The notes under the pieces were generated by a model. The model saw only the letters and a list, made by a program, of their open reading frames with translations. It searched no databases and had not been told where the DNA came from. Shown here in pieces: positions 1-6,999 of a stretch of 64,000 nucleotides of DNA. The position numbers were made by a program, and so were the translations under genes. The stretch is taken from the NCBI GenBank assembly GCA_041748655.1, contig JBGTCV010000006.1:1-64000 (forward strand). The letters run 5' to 3'. This stretch comes from Leptofilum sp041748655. GTDB taxonomy: Bacteria; Chloroflexota; Anaerolineae; Promineifilales; Promineifilaceae. Numbering within the stretch: the stretch's first letter is position 1; every line of letters begins with the position of its first letter.

Positions 1-1
1 G

Positions 2-112
2 TCCCTGCCCGCTGAATCAGTGTCTCAAAGTGGCCAACCTTACCGCCCTGCGCCTGACCATCCGTGGCGACAGGGTATCTGGCCAACTCACGAGGCTTGG
101 CGCTGGAATTAA
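2..112 (+). CDS. C-terminal tail of an unidentified protein, cut by the left edge
   Basis: Reading from base 2, one frame stays open for 36 codons and stops at 110-112. The peptide ends with a Pro/Trp/His-rich stretch containing PAPDHPWR. I recall similar tails on some transposases, but I cannot name a family. An overlapping frame (30-257) is also open, but it runs through the terminator hairpin at 219-254 and resembles nothing known. This is a weak call. Confidence 0.25.
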   Translation, partial: SLPAESVSQSGQPYRPAPDHPWRQGIWPTHEAWRWN

Positions 113-218
113 TTCCCATCAACAATTTCTCCGCGCACCCACTGGCTTCTACAAGCTAGACAGCCGAGTTTTATTGTTTTATACTGTCCGCAATAATTTT
201 GAATATCAATTGCAAAGA

Positions 219-254
219 CCCCATTTTCCAAGTCAGGCTGAAAATGGGGTTTTA
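219..254 (+). terminator. Rho-independent terminator
   Basis: A 10-bp perfect stem (219-228 pairing with 240-249, CCCCATTTTC/GAAAATGGGG) has an 11-nt loop and is followed by TTTTAT. It would end transcription entering from the left, before the ligase gene at 295. Confidence 0.7.
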
Positions 255-294
255 TAATGGATATATCTCACGGTTTTCATAAGGAAAAAGCAAA

Positions 295-1353
295 ATGCGT
301 GTGGCGTTATTAGCAAATCTGAAAAAAAATGCACCTCATTGGCCTGGCCTTTCGCCGGATCATTGGGACGATCTGGACAGTGAAGCAACCATCGAATCGA
401 TTCTGGCGGCGCTGCGGGCCGGTGGGCATGAAGCGACGTTTATCGAGGGGGATACCCGCCTGGCTGGCGAGCTGGAAAAGCTGCGGCCAGACATCTGCTT
501 CAACATTTGCGAAGGGCACAGCGGCGATTCGCGGGAATCGCACGTACCCTCCATTTTGGAAATGCTGCGGCTGCCCTATACCGGCTCTAAAGTGCTGACG
601 CTGGCCCTAACCCTGGACAAACCGATGACGAAGCGGGTACTCACCTACCACGAACTGCCAACCCCCGCTTTTCAGGTGTTTGAACGGGTAAACGAACCGC
701 TGGACCCTCAGATGCGCTTCCCGATTTTTGTGAAGCCCAGCCGTGAAGGCACCGGCATGGGTGTCAGCAGCGAATCGATTGTGAAGGATGAAGTTCAGCT
801 GCGGGTGCAGCTGCGTCGCCTGTTCGAGCGGTACGATCAGCCCGTGCTGGCGGAACAATTTATTGATGGCCGGGAAATCACGGTGGGCGTGGTGGGCAAC
901 CTGACGTCGCCGGTGGCCTGGCGTCTGCCCGATGATGAGGACGCGCCGCGCCTGTCGCGGGGGCTGCACTTTTTACCGCCGCTGGAGGTGGATATGAGCC
1001 GCTACCCGGCAGAGGAAGCGGGGGTGTACACCAGCCGCATCAAGACAGAGCTGGCGCATGAGTTTCATTATTTGTGTCCCGCGCCGCTAACCGAGGAGCA
1101 AGTTGCTGATTTGAACTGGCTCACGGCGGCCACCTTCCGGGTGACGGGCTGCCTGGACGTGGCCCGAGTCGATTTTCGCTTCGATGCCAGTGACAACAAC
1201 AAGCCGTATATTTTGGAAATTAATCCGCTGCCCGGCTTGAATCCCGATTATTCTGATCTGTGCATTGAGGCAAAGGCAGGGGGCTGGACGTATGAGAAGC
1301 TGGTCAACCAGATTTTGGATGAGGCGGCCGAGCGGTATGGTTTGGGGAATTAA
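295..1353 (+). CDS. D-alanine--D-alanine ligase-family ATP-grasp protein
   Basis: This 352-residue cytosolic ATP-grasp enzyme is of the Ddl type. The family joins two D-alanines using ATP for peptidoglycan precursor synthesis. Visible features are an N-terminal Rossmann-like start, a Ddl-like segment GDSRESHVPSILE near residues 78-90, the ATP-binding loop FVKPSREGTGMGV (145-157, Lys147) and the metal-binding EINPLPGLNP motif near 308-317. The last motif differs from textbook Ddl (EVNTLPG), so the substrate may be another D-amino acid or peptide. The ATG follows AAGGAAAAAGC. No other mur gene is adjacent, so it is probably monocistronic. It is sure as ATP-grasp and likely as Ddl-like; the exact substrate is open. 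Confidence 0.8.
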   Translation: MRVALLANLKKNAPHWPGLSPDHWDDLDSEATIESILAALRAGGHEATFIEGDTRLAGELEKLRPDICFNICEGHSGDSRESHVPSILEMLRLPYTGSKVLTLALTLDKPMTKRVLTYHELPTPAFQVFERVNEPLDPQMRFPIFVKPSREGTGMGVSSESIVKDEVQLRVQLRRLFERYDQPVLAEQFIDGREITVGVVGNLTSPVAWRLPDDEDAPRLSRGLHFLPPLEVDMSRYPAEEAGVYTSRIKTELAHEFHYLCPAPLTEEQVADLNWLTAATFRVTGCLDVARVDFRFDASDNNKPYILEINPLPGLNPDYSDLCIEAKAGGWTYEKLVNQILDEAAERYGLGN

Positions 1354-1437
1354 TTTTCAGGCATCTGGCGGCAGCAATTGCCCAAATTGACGACCGTACC
1401 ACAGTAAAAAAAGAATAAGCCCAAACGGGCCACTGAG

Positions 1438-1493
1438 GTAATTGAGTAATTGGGTAATTGGGCCGCTGAAAATTACCCAATTACCCAATTACC
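1438..1493. repeat. Octamer-repeat hairpin (AATTGGGT / ACCCAATT family), copy 1
   Basis: The left arm (1438-1460) is three tandem copies of an 8-bp unit of the GGTAATTG type. The right arm (1471-1493) is its reverse complement with one mismatch, and the loop is about 10 nt. It sits between the ligase stop and the Crp gene stop, so both convergent genes end at it. There is no U-tract on either side. Related copies lie at 23191-23255, 24829-24888 and 36852-36924. Confidence 0.85.
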
Positions 1494-1496
1494 TAT

Positions 1497-2240
1497 TTAT
1501 GCCGTCACCTCTGCCCGTAAAGCAGCGGCGTCTAAAATGGTGATACGGCCGTTTTCATACAAAATCAGCCCCCGTTCCCGAAAGTCACGCACGCTCTTGT
1601 TGATGCTTTCTCGCGTTGTGCCAATCAGGCTGGCCAGGTGACCCTGGGTCAGGGTCATGTCGATGATGACGCGGTTGTCCTGGATACGGCCGTAATCCTG
1701 AGCCAGCTCCAGCAGTTTGCGCGCCAGCCGCTGCGACACCGGCAGCGAAGCCAGGCTGCCCACCTGCTGCGTGTTGTACCGCACCCGATGTGTCAGCACC
1801 TTCATAAAGTTGAGCGCTAGCTGGGGAAACCGCTGCATATGCAGCCGAAAACTTTCCCGTCTGATGGTGTATAAAACGGTTTCATGCAGCGCAATTGCCG
1901 TAGCCGAGCGGGGCAGGCCATCAATCACCGCCAACTCGCCAAACATATCCCCCGGCCGACCAAATAAAATAACAGACGTTTCCGTACCGTCCAGCCCGTT
2001 CACGTAAATGCGCACCTGGCCAGAGTACACCAGGTACAGCACCTGCCCCGGATCACCCTCCCGGAAGATGATTTCCCCCTGGTCAAACTGGCGAGGCTGC
2101 ACATCCTGGGAAATTGAGTCCAGCTGCTGCATCGATAACCCCTTAAACAGGGGAATTCCTTCTAAAAACCGAATCATTTTCATCGCCTGCACCTCCACTC
2201 GGGATGATACAACGGGCTGATAATTTGTCTGTACGCTCAT
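1497..2240 (-). CDS. Crp/Fnr-family transcriptional regulator
   Basis: This 247-residue protein has an N-terminal cyclic-nucleotide-binding-like beta-roll (about 25-150) and a C-terminal winged helix (about 165-235). Residues Gly101-Glu-Leu and Arg111-Ser112 match the cAMP phosphate and ribose contacts of E. coli CRP, so cyclic-nucleotide binding is plausible. No Fnr-type N-terminal cysteines are seen. The recognition helix TTRESINKS (208-216) carries Arg-Glu as in CRP (RETVGR), which predicts GTGA half-sites. Such sites occur upstream of the oxidase cluster at 3189-3206 and 3331-3346. The start is chosen by GGGAGGT 8 nt upstream of the ATG. It likely controls respiration genes; that is inference. 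Confidence 0.9.
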   Translation of the reverse strand: MSVQTNYQPVVSSRVEVQAMKMIRFLEGIPLFKGLSMQQLDSISQDVQPRQFDQGEIIFREGDPGQVLYLVYSGQVRIYVNGLDGTETSVILFGRPGDMFGELAVIDGLPRSATAIALHETVLYTIRRESFRLHMQRFPQLALNFMKVLTHRVRYNTQQVGSLASLPVSQRLARKLLELAQDYGRIQDNRVIIDMTLTQGHLASLIGTTRESINKSVRDFRERGLILYENGRITILDAAALRAEVTA

Positions 2241-2332
2241 TTTTTATACCTCCCGAAAAGAGAGTTAATTGATTGTATCCTGACCACTCTAAAACAGGGT
2301 AGTTTCAATCTTTGTTCCCAAATCTTGAAAAC

Positions 2333-2358
2333 TTCCCCGGAAACTGGTTTCCGGGGAA
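2333..2358 (-). terminator. Hairpin terminator after the DUF3307 gene
   Basis: A perfect 11-bp stem (TTCCCCGGAAA/TTTCCGGGGAA) with a 4-nt loop lies just past the stop codon at 2370. On the minus strand it is followed by GTTTTC. The U-run is short, so its efficiency is uncertain. Confidence 0.55.
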
Positions 2359-2369
2359 ATAGTGGCTAC

Positions 2370-3074
2370 TTAATTTACGCTGAACTGAACAAGCTGAAAC
2401 ATCAGGCCAACCAGCACCGCCAGGGTGACGCTGGCCAGCAGTTCTGCCAGGTAGACCGGGGCGCGTTCTTCATTGGCCACCTGCGGCCACTCCATCAGCA
2501 GCCGGGGCAAAATAACCACCGGCACCAGAACGTATTGGCCAACGGCCACAAACGTGGTCATCAGCAGCCGCTCCATGATGCCCAGATATTTACTGGAGTC
2601 GCCAAACTGGGGCGCGGAGCCTAGCACCAGACCATAGGCGGTAAATTTCACCAGCACCCAGGCGGGCATCGTCACAAAGGCGTAGCCAAACAGGTAGATG
2701 AGCAGTAAATCACTTTGCAGTACCCCCAAGCCGCTTTGCAGCAGGGCGGCCATATCCAGGTATCCGCCTCCGGCCAACGCCAGCGTAATGACCACAAAGT
2801 GGGCCAGCTGGTCCAGGGTGAAGCGGAACAGCGCCGGGATGGGCAGCTTGAGGCGCAGCTGCACGGCATCAATGGTAAAGTGGGCTGCGCTGATAAAGAT
2901 GACCCAGGGCCACCAATCTGGGTTGAAGGGCAGGATGAAGAGCCAGGTCACGGCGAAAACAATCAGGCAGTGAACGATGACGCCTTTGAGTTCCCGGCTT
3001 TTCCAGGCCGCCAGGCTGTTCCATTGTAAGATGTAGTCGCCTACCAAATGGGCTAAAAACATGGCGATAATCAT
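2370..3074 (-). CDS. DUF3307 family integral membrane protein
   Basis: This 234-residue multi-pass membrane protein opens with MIIAMFLAHLVGDYILQ, the hallmark N-terminus of DUF3307. At least five further hydrophobic segments follow. The start at 3074 is preferred over an in-frame upstream start at 3167 because GGGAGG sits 6 nt upstream and the family begins here. The biochemical role of DUF3307 is not known to me. It is divergent from the Rrf2/oxidase operon, and two CRP-like palindromes lie in the shared 340-bp region. A hairpin follows its stop codon. Confidence 0.8.
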   Translation of the reverse strand: MIIAMFLAHLVGDYILQWNSLAAWKSRELKGVIVHCLIVFAVTWLFILPFNPDWWPWVIFISAAHFTIDAVQLRLKLPIPALFRFTLDQLAHFVVITLALAGGGYLDMAALLQSGLGVLQSDLLLIYLFGYAFVTMPAWVLVKFTAYGLVLGSAPQFGDSSKYLGIMERLLMTTFVAVGQYVLVPVVILPRLLMEWPQVANEERAPVYLAELLASVTLAVLVGLMFQLVQFSVN

Positions 3075-3188
3075 TTGCTGCCTCCCGTTGGAATCATAAT
3101 AATTAAATAGAACTGGCTCTCTGATGTTGGATTGACAGGGCAACCATTTGTTTTCTACCAATACCATATAGCATGTGGGGTTGGGTCG

Positions 3189-3206
3189 CTGTGAGATATT
3201 TCACAG
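3189..3206. promoter_or_regulatory. CRP-like operator, site 1
   Basis: The site is CTGTGA-N6-TCACAG, a perfect match to the CRP consensus TGTGA-N6-TCACA with both arms intact. It lies 115 bp upstream of the DUF3307 start and about 210 bp upstream of the rrf2 start. The Crp-family protein encoded at 1497-2240 has the matching Arg-Glu recognition helix. Confidence 0.65.
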
Positions 3207-3330
3207 GGGCGGGGAAATTGGTGCAGTGGGGTCGGAAACGGCCGTTTCCAACTCATACAAAAACCGTTCAACCTATACGATTCCTTTGCGGCACACTCCC
3301 TTGCCTGGATGTCAATTGTCATGCTAACGT

Positions 3331-3346
3331 AGTGACAAATGTCACT
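3331..3346. promoter_or_regulatory. CRP-like operator, site 2
   Basis: The site is AGTGACAAATGTCACT, a perfect palindrome reading GTGA-N6-TCAC. It is centred about 78 bp upstream of the rrf2 start codon, in the likely promoter zone of the oxidase operon. The spacing to site 1 is about 141 bp. I could not place a convincing -10/-35 pair. Confidence 0.55.
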
Positions 3347-3415
3347 ATGGGTTGGTTAGCGTGTCGGGTAAATTCAGGCCATTGTAAATGTGGAGTTAAC
3401 AGGTCAACAATTTCT

Positions 3416-3925
3416 ATGTTTCAGATTAGCCGACGCGTTGATTACGCGGTAAGAATGATGATTGAGTTGGGTATGCAGCCTGTGGGTGTATTCATGCCAG
3501 CGCGGCGTGTGGCGTCCAGAACGGCCGTTCCCAAAGCATTCTTGCACAAAATTACGGCCGATCTGGTACAGGCCAACCTCATCCAGACCCAAACTGGCCC
3601 CTTTGGCGGGCTTGCTTTGCAAAAAGAGTGCAGCGAAATCAACTTACTCCACATTGTAGAGGCGGTTGAAGGCCCCGTCTGCCTTAATGTTTGTTTGATA
3701 CGGCCGCAAGAGTGCAACCGCGACCGTTTTTGCCCAGGGCATGAAGTGTGGGCGCGGCTGCAATTGATGATCTCGACCGAGTTGCAAAACACCTGCCTGG
3801 CTGCATTGGTGCGCGAAGGCAGACGTTTGCAAAAGCAGCCAAGAGCTGCTCTGGTTGATTTTCCCTATCAATACACCGTAGAAGAGATTGCTGTAACCGA
3901 GCAGAAGAAAACGGAGACAGTGTAA
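3416..3925 (+). CDS. Rrf2-family Fe-S-type transcriptional regulator (NsrR/IscR-like)
   Basis: This 169-residue protein begins FQISRRVDYAVRMMIELG, the Rrf2 winged-helix start, so 3416 is chosen although the frame is open upstream to 3173. Cysteines at 93, 100 and 106 (with Cys89) sit where IscR and NsrR bind their cluster, which predicts an Fe-S regulator sensing NO, O2 or Fe-S status. It is followed after 2 bp by the Sco-like gene and heads the oxidase operon, so autoregulation and control of that operon are likely. The Shine-Dalgarno sequence is weak. Whether it senses NO or redox state cannot be decided from sequence. Confidence 0.85.
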   Translation: MFQISRRVDYAVRMMIELGMQPVGVFMPARRVASRTAVPKAFLHKITADLVQANLIQTQTGPFGGLALQKECSEINLLHIVEAVEGPVCLNVCLIRPQECNRDRFCPGHEVWARLQLMISTELQNTCLAALVREGRRLQKQPRAALVDFPYQYTVEEIAVTEQKKTETV

Positions 3926-3927
3926 CC

Positions 3928-4632
3928 ATGTCGGCCACTACTTCTTCGTTGGCGCCAGCGCGTAAATCATCTGGCATGTTAATCTGGCAGCTCTTTTTTG
4001 GGCTGTTTGGCCTGATGGCCGCCGGCGTTATCTGGTTTTCCACGGCGCGTCCGATTGTGGTGCTGCCTCGCATTACGCTGGCCCCCGGCTTTTATTTAAC
4101 CGATCAGCAAGGCGAAATGTTTACCAGCGAGACCTTGCGCGGCCAAATTGCGCTTTATAACTTCACCTACGCGGGCTGTGATGCGCCGTGTGTACAAACC
4201 AGCCCAATCATGGCGGAGGTGCAGGCTCGTCTGCCAGAGGTAAGTTCTTCGGTGCCGTTGAAGCTGGTTACGTTTTCCATCGATCCTGAAAATGACAACC
4301 CGGCCCAACTTCAAGCGTTTGCTACAAAGATGGGGGCAGATACGGCCGTATGGCATTATGCCACGGGAGGCGCTGCCCAGCTAAAAGCGGTTATTGGGGG
4401 TGGTTTTAGCGTTTATTATTTGGAGCAGGAAGACGGCCGTTTCAAGCTGGACCCCGCCTTCTTTTTGGTAGATGGCAGTGGGCTGATTCGGGCCGAGTAC
4501 CGTACCGCCACGCCCGATATCGATATTATTTTGCGCGACATGGGGCTGTTGGCCGCTGAGGTGGATCACAGCGAAGGCATTTACCGCTTTGCTTATGAAG
4601 CGGCCCATCTGTTTTCTTGTTATCCACGGTAG
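3928..4632 (+). CDS. SCO1/SenC-like protein lacking the copper-ligand histidine
   Basis: This 234-residue membrane-anchored thioredoxin-fold protein has a transmembrane helix at about 17-38. The CxxxC motif is present (GCDAPC, Cys84 and Cys88) after YNFTYA. Sco proteins use this motif plus a downstream His to deliver copper to CuA. Here the His region reads LDPAFFLVDG, with no His, so copper handling may be altered or the protein may act as a thiol reductase. It lies 2 bp after rrf2 and 12 bp before a canonical Sco gene. The pair probably serves CuA assembly on subunit II, encoded at 5589. Confidence 0.85.
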   Translation: MSATTSSLAPARKSSGMLIWQLFFGLFGLMAAGVIWFSTARPIVVLPRITLAPGFYLTDQQGEMFTSETLRGQIALYNFTYAGCDAPCVQTSPIMAEVQARLPEVSSSVPLKLVTFSIDPENDNPAQLQAFATKMGADTAVWHYATGGAAQLKAVIGGGFSVYYLEQEDGRFKLDPAFFLVDGSGLIRAEYRTATPDIDIILRDMGLLAAEVDHSEGIYRFAYEAAHLFSCYPR

Positions 4633-4644
4633 GGGTGAGACAAA

Positions 4645-5307
4645 ATGAGCCAAACAACTGAAGCACACAATGATGATGTACCGGCAAAATTATTTTGGCA
4701 AAGCCGTTTTTTTCGGCTGGCGCTGCTGGGTTTGGGGATTGGTATTGGTTTGGGGGTGTTGTTTTTGGCGATACGGCCATTTCTCGGCCCCAAAGCGTGG
4801 CACGGTATGGAAATTCAAGCCACCCAGCCCGTAACCAACTTTACCCTCACTGGCCCTGGCGAACAGCCTGTTAGCCTGGTCCATTTTCGCGGCAAGGTGG
4901 TGATGCTCTACTTTGGCTATACCTTCTGCCCAGACGTTTGCCCTGCCACGATGGTGGAACTGGGCGATGCCATGGAAATCCTGGGCAGCAAGAGCGAAAA
5001 TGTGCAGGTTGTCATGATCACCCTGGATCCAGAACGTGACACAGCTGACGTGCTGGAACAATACGTCAGCCACTTCGATGACTCTTTCATTGGCTTAACC
5101 GGCACGCCAGACGAACTGATTGCGGTTACCGCACCATTAGGTATTTTTCACGAGCGGCATGAAGGCAGCGCCGCCTCTGGGTATCTAATTGACCATACCG
5201 CCACTGTGGCCGTTTTAGATAAGCGGGGCAGGCTCCGCCTCATCTATCCTTTTGGCATTACGGGTGAGGAAATGGCCGCCGATTTAACCTATCTGGTGCG
5301 CGAATAA
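4645..5307 (+). CDS. SCO1/SenC/PrrC copper chaperone for oxidase CuA
   Basis: This 220-residue protein has one N-terminal membrane anchor (about 22-44) and a periplasm-facing thioredoxin fold. All three copper ligands are visible: FCPDVC (Cys95 and Cys99) and LIDHTA (His184). Known Sco proteins metallate the CuA site of cytochrome oxidase subunit II, which is encoded about 280 bp downstream. It is the complete paralog of the preceding gene. The start follows GGGGTGAG. Confidence 0.92.
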   Translation: MSQTTEAHNDDVPAKLFWQSRFFRLALLGLGIGIGLGVLFLAIRPFLGPKAWHGMEIQATQPVTNFTLTGPGEQPVSLVHFRGKVVMLYFGYTFCPDVCPATMVELGDAMEILGSKSENVQVVMITLDPERDTADVLEQYVSHFDDSFIGLTGTPDELIAVTAPLGIFHERHEGSAASGYLIDHTATVAVLDKRGRLRLIYPFGITGEEMAADLTYLVRE

Positions 5308-5463
5308 AGTGGCAATTTGGCGGTTTTTCTGGAACTGTTTATTTGAAATACCATTCTGCTTGTTATTGTCTTTTACGACAGCTGGCGAACTGAACGTAGA
5401 AGCAAAAATTTGGTAAAGAGTTGGGCAAAATGAATTGCCCATCAAATTGAAGGAGGTTTAAAT
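5308..5463 (+). other. Intergenic segment with small hairpin upstream of subunit IIa
   Basis: This 156-bp gap between sco and the subunit IIa gene holds a small hairpin, GGGCAA/TTGCCC (5423-5440), and then a strong AGGAGGT ribosome-binding site (5451-5457). It may contain an internal promoter or an mRNA processing site. Nothing else is recognised. Confidence 0.5.
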
Positions 5464-5592
5464 ATGAAAAAGGATAAGAAGTACAAAACGCCTCAAGGCA
5501 CTTTTGCCCTTATCATTTTGTACATTGTTCTCATCATCGCCTTATGGGGAAGCGCTTATCTAACAATGTTGGCGCGAGGAGTGACCGTATGA
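5464..5592 (+). CDS. ba3-type cytochrome c oxidase subunit IIa (single-helix)
   Basis: This 42-residue protein has a charged N-terminus (MKKDKKYKTPQGT), one long transmembrane helix (about 15-36) and a short tail ending ARGVTV. The PQGT...LIILY...ALWGSAYL pattern and its position just before the CuA subunit match CoxIIa of Thermus-type ba3 oxidases, where this helix replaces the first helix of ordinary subunit II. AGGAGGT lies 7 nt upstream. Its TGA overlaps the next gene's ATG (ATGA), implying translational coupling. It is easily missed because of its size. Confidence 0.85.
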   Translation: MKKDKKYKTPQGTFALIILYIVLIIALWGSAYLTMLARGVTV

Positions 5593-6077
5593 TGCATATA
5601 GATGCTCGTGAACGCAATGTTATTATTGGCACCACCATATTGCTGCTGATTTTTGGAACGGCCGTTTTGGTGAGCAGCTTTGCGTTTGGTTTTCAGGTTC
5701 CGGCTCCCATTGAACGGGTTGACCCTCGCCTCGTGGCCACGCCAGGTCAGTCTCCCTGGGGCGATCCGGTTGATGAACGAGTGCGCGAGTTGGCTTCAAA
5801 TAAGTACGAAGTCTATATTCTGGCACAGGCGTGGAGTTTCCAACCAAATCTGGTTCGGGTGCCAGCTGGCTCTACCGTTACGTTTTACCTGACTAGCAAA
5901 GATGTTCAGCACGGGTTTCGGTTGGATAACACCAACATCAATATGATGGTGCTGCCCGGCGACGTATCGAAGTTGACCGCGACGTTTGATGTACCGGGCG
6001 AATACAATTTCGTTTGCCACGAATATTGTGGCGTTGGTCATCATACGATGTATGGTCGGCTCATTGTGGAGCCATAG
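5589..6077 (+). CDS. Cytochrome c oxidase subunit II, CuA-bearing (ba3-type)
   Basis: This 162-residue protein has a single membrane helix (about 11-33) and a cupredoxin domain outside the membrane. The full CuA ligand set is visible: His108, Cys143, Glu145, Cys147, His151 and Met154 in CHEYCGVGHHTM. It accepts electrons from cytochrome c and passes them to subunit I. The one-helix form fits ba3 oxidases, with the missing helix supplied by subunit IIa. The ATG at 5589 overlaps the subunit IIa stop and a second ATG follows directly. The frame is open further upstream, but that would read through the subunit IIa gene. Confidence 0.93.
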   Translation: MMHIDARERNVIIGTTILLLIFGTAVLVSSFAFGFQVPAPIERVDPRLVATPGQSPWGDPVDERVRELASNKYEVYILAQAWSFQPNLVRVPAGSTVTFYLTSKDVQHGFRLDNTNINMMVLPGDVSKLTATFDVPGEYNFVCHEYCGVGHHTMYGRLIVEP

Positions 6078-6079
6078 TT

Positions 6080-6994
6080 ATGGATGCGGTAAATGAAATT
6101 GTCCAACCGATAAGACGGCCTGCTGTTTCGCTGTGGCGAACGGCCGTTGTTCTCTTCAAACTACGCATTGTCTCCCTTCTGCTGCTTTCGGCATTTGGCG
6201 GGGCAGGGCTGGGTGTTTTGGTAACCGGGCCGGTTTCTGCCTGGGCCTGGGTGCTGCTGGCTATTACTGGCACGCTGTCAGCGGCTGGCGCTTCTGGCAT
6301 CAACCAATACCTGGAACGAGATCGCGATTCTAAAATGAACCGTACCGCCGCCCGTCCGCTGGCATCTGGTCAGATCGAAAACCCGCACCTGGTTTTGCTG
6401 GTGGGGATAAGCATGGTTTTAGGGGCAACCGCGTTGGCAGCCGCATTCAATCTCGCTTTGGCATTCTGGGTATTTTTGGGCGCTGTGATCTATGTTGGTG
6501 TCTACACCGTTTGGCTCAAGCCGCGCACCACGCTCAACATCGTGATTGGGGGCGCGGCCGGCAGCTGCGCCGTCATTAGTGGTGGGGCAGCGGTGGGGGC
6601 ATGGTCGGCCCTGGGAGTCTGGATTTTGGCCGCTCTGGTCTTTCTCTGGACACCGGTTCACTTCTGGGCGCTGGCCCTGGCTTACCGGGCCGATTACATC
6701 AAGGCAGATTACCCGATGCTGCCTGCCCGTGTTGCGCCAGTGGTAGCTACCCGTTGGGTGGCCGCGCACACCGTATTCACGGCGTTGGCGGGTTTGGCGC
6801 TGGGTTTCTGGCCAGTTATCGACTGGTTCTATCTGGTACCGATTGGGTTGGCAACGGCCGTACTCATTATCCGTACCATTGCCCTGCTCCTTGCGCCCGC
6901 TGAAAGAGCGCCCGCATTTGCCCTGTTCCATTTTTCTAATCTCTATCTTGCACTCGTGCTGGTCGTTATCTTGCTCGCCAGCTTGTGGAGGTGA
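6080..6994 (+). CDS. ctaB: Protoheme IX farnesyltransferase (heme O synthase)
   Basis: This 304-residue UbiA-type polytopic membrane prenyltransferase converts heme B to heme O, the precursor of heme A for the oxidase. The prenyl-diphosphate/Mg motif is clear: NQYLERDRDSKMNRT, then RPLASG, near residues 75-97. A second Asp-containing loop, YRADYIKADYPMLP, follows later. It starts 2 bp after the subunit II stop; an upstream in-frame extension to 6014 would overlap subunit II and is rejected. No ctaA (heme A synthase) is seen in the window. Confidence 0.93.
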   Translation: MDAVNEIVQPIRRPAVSLWRTAVVLFKLRIVSLLLLSAFGGAGLGVLVTGPVSAWAWVLLAITGTLSAAGASGINQYLERDRDSKMNRTAARPLASGQIENPHLVLLVGISMVLGATALAAAFNLALAFWVFLGAVIYVGVYTVWLKPRTTLNIVIGGAAGSCAVISGGAAVGAWSALGVWILAALVFLWTPVHFWALALAYRADYIKADYPMLPARVAPVVATRWVAAHTVFTALAGLALGFWPVIDWFYLVPIGLATAVLIIRTIALLLAPAERAPAFALFHFSNLYLALVLVVILLASLWR

Positions 6995-6999
6995 TTTTT

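Noticed and set aside
30..257. 75-codon plus-strand open frame at the left end
   Set aside because: It runs through a rho-independent terminator and has no recognisable domain or ribosome-binding site.
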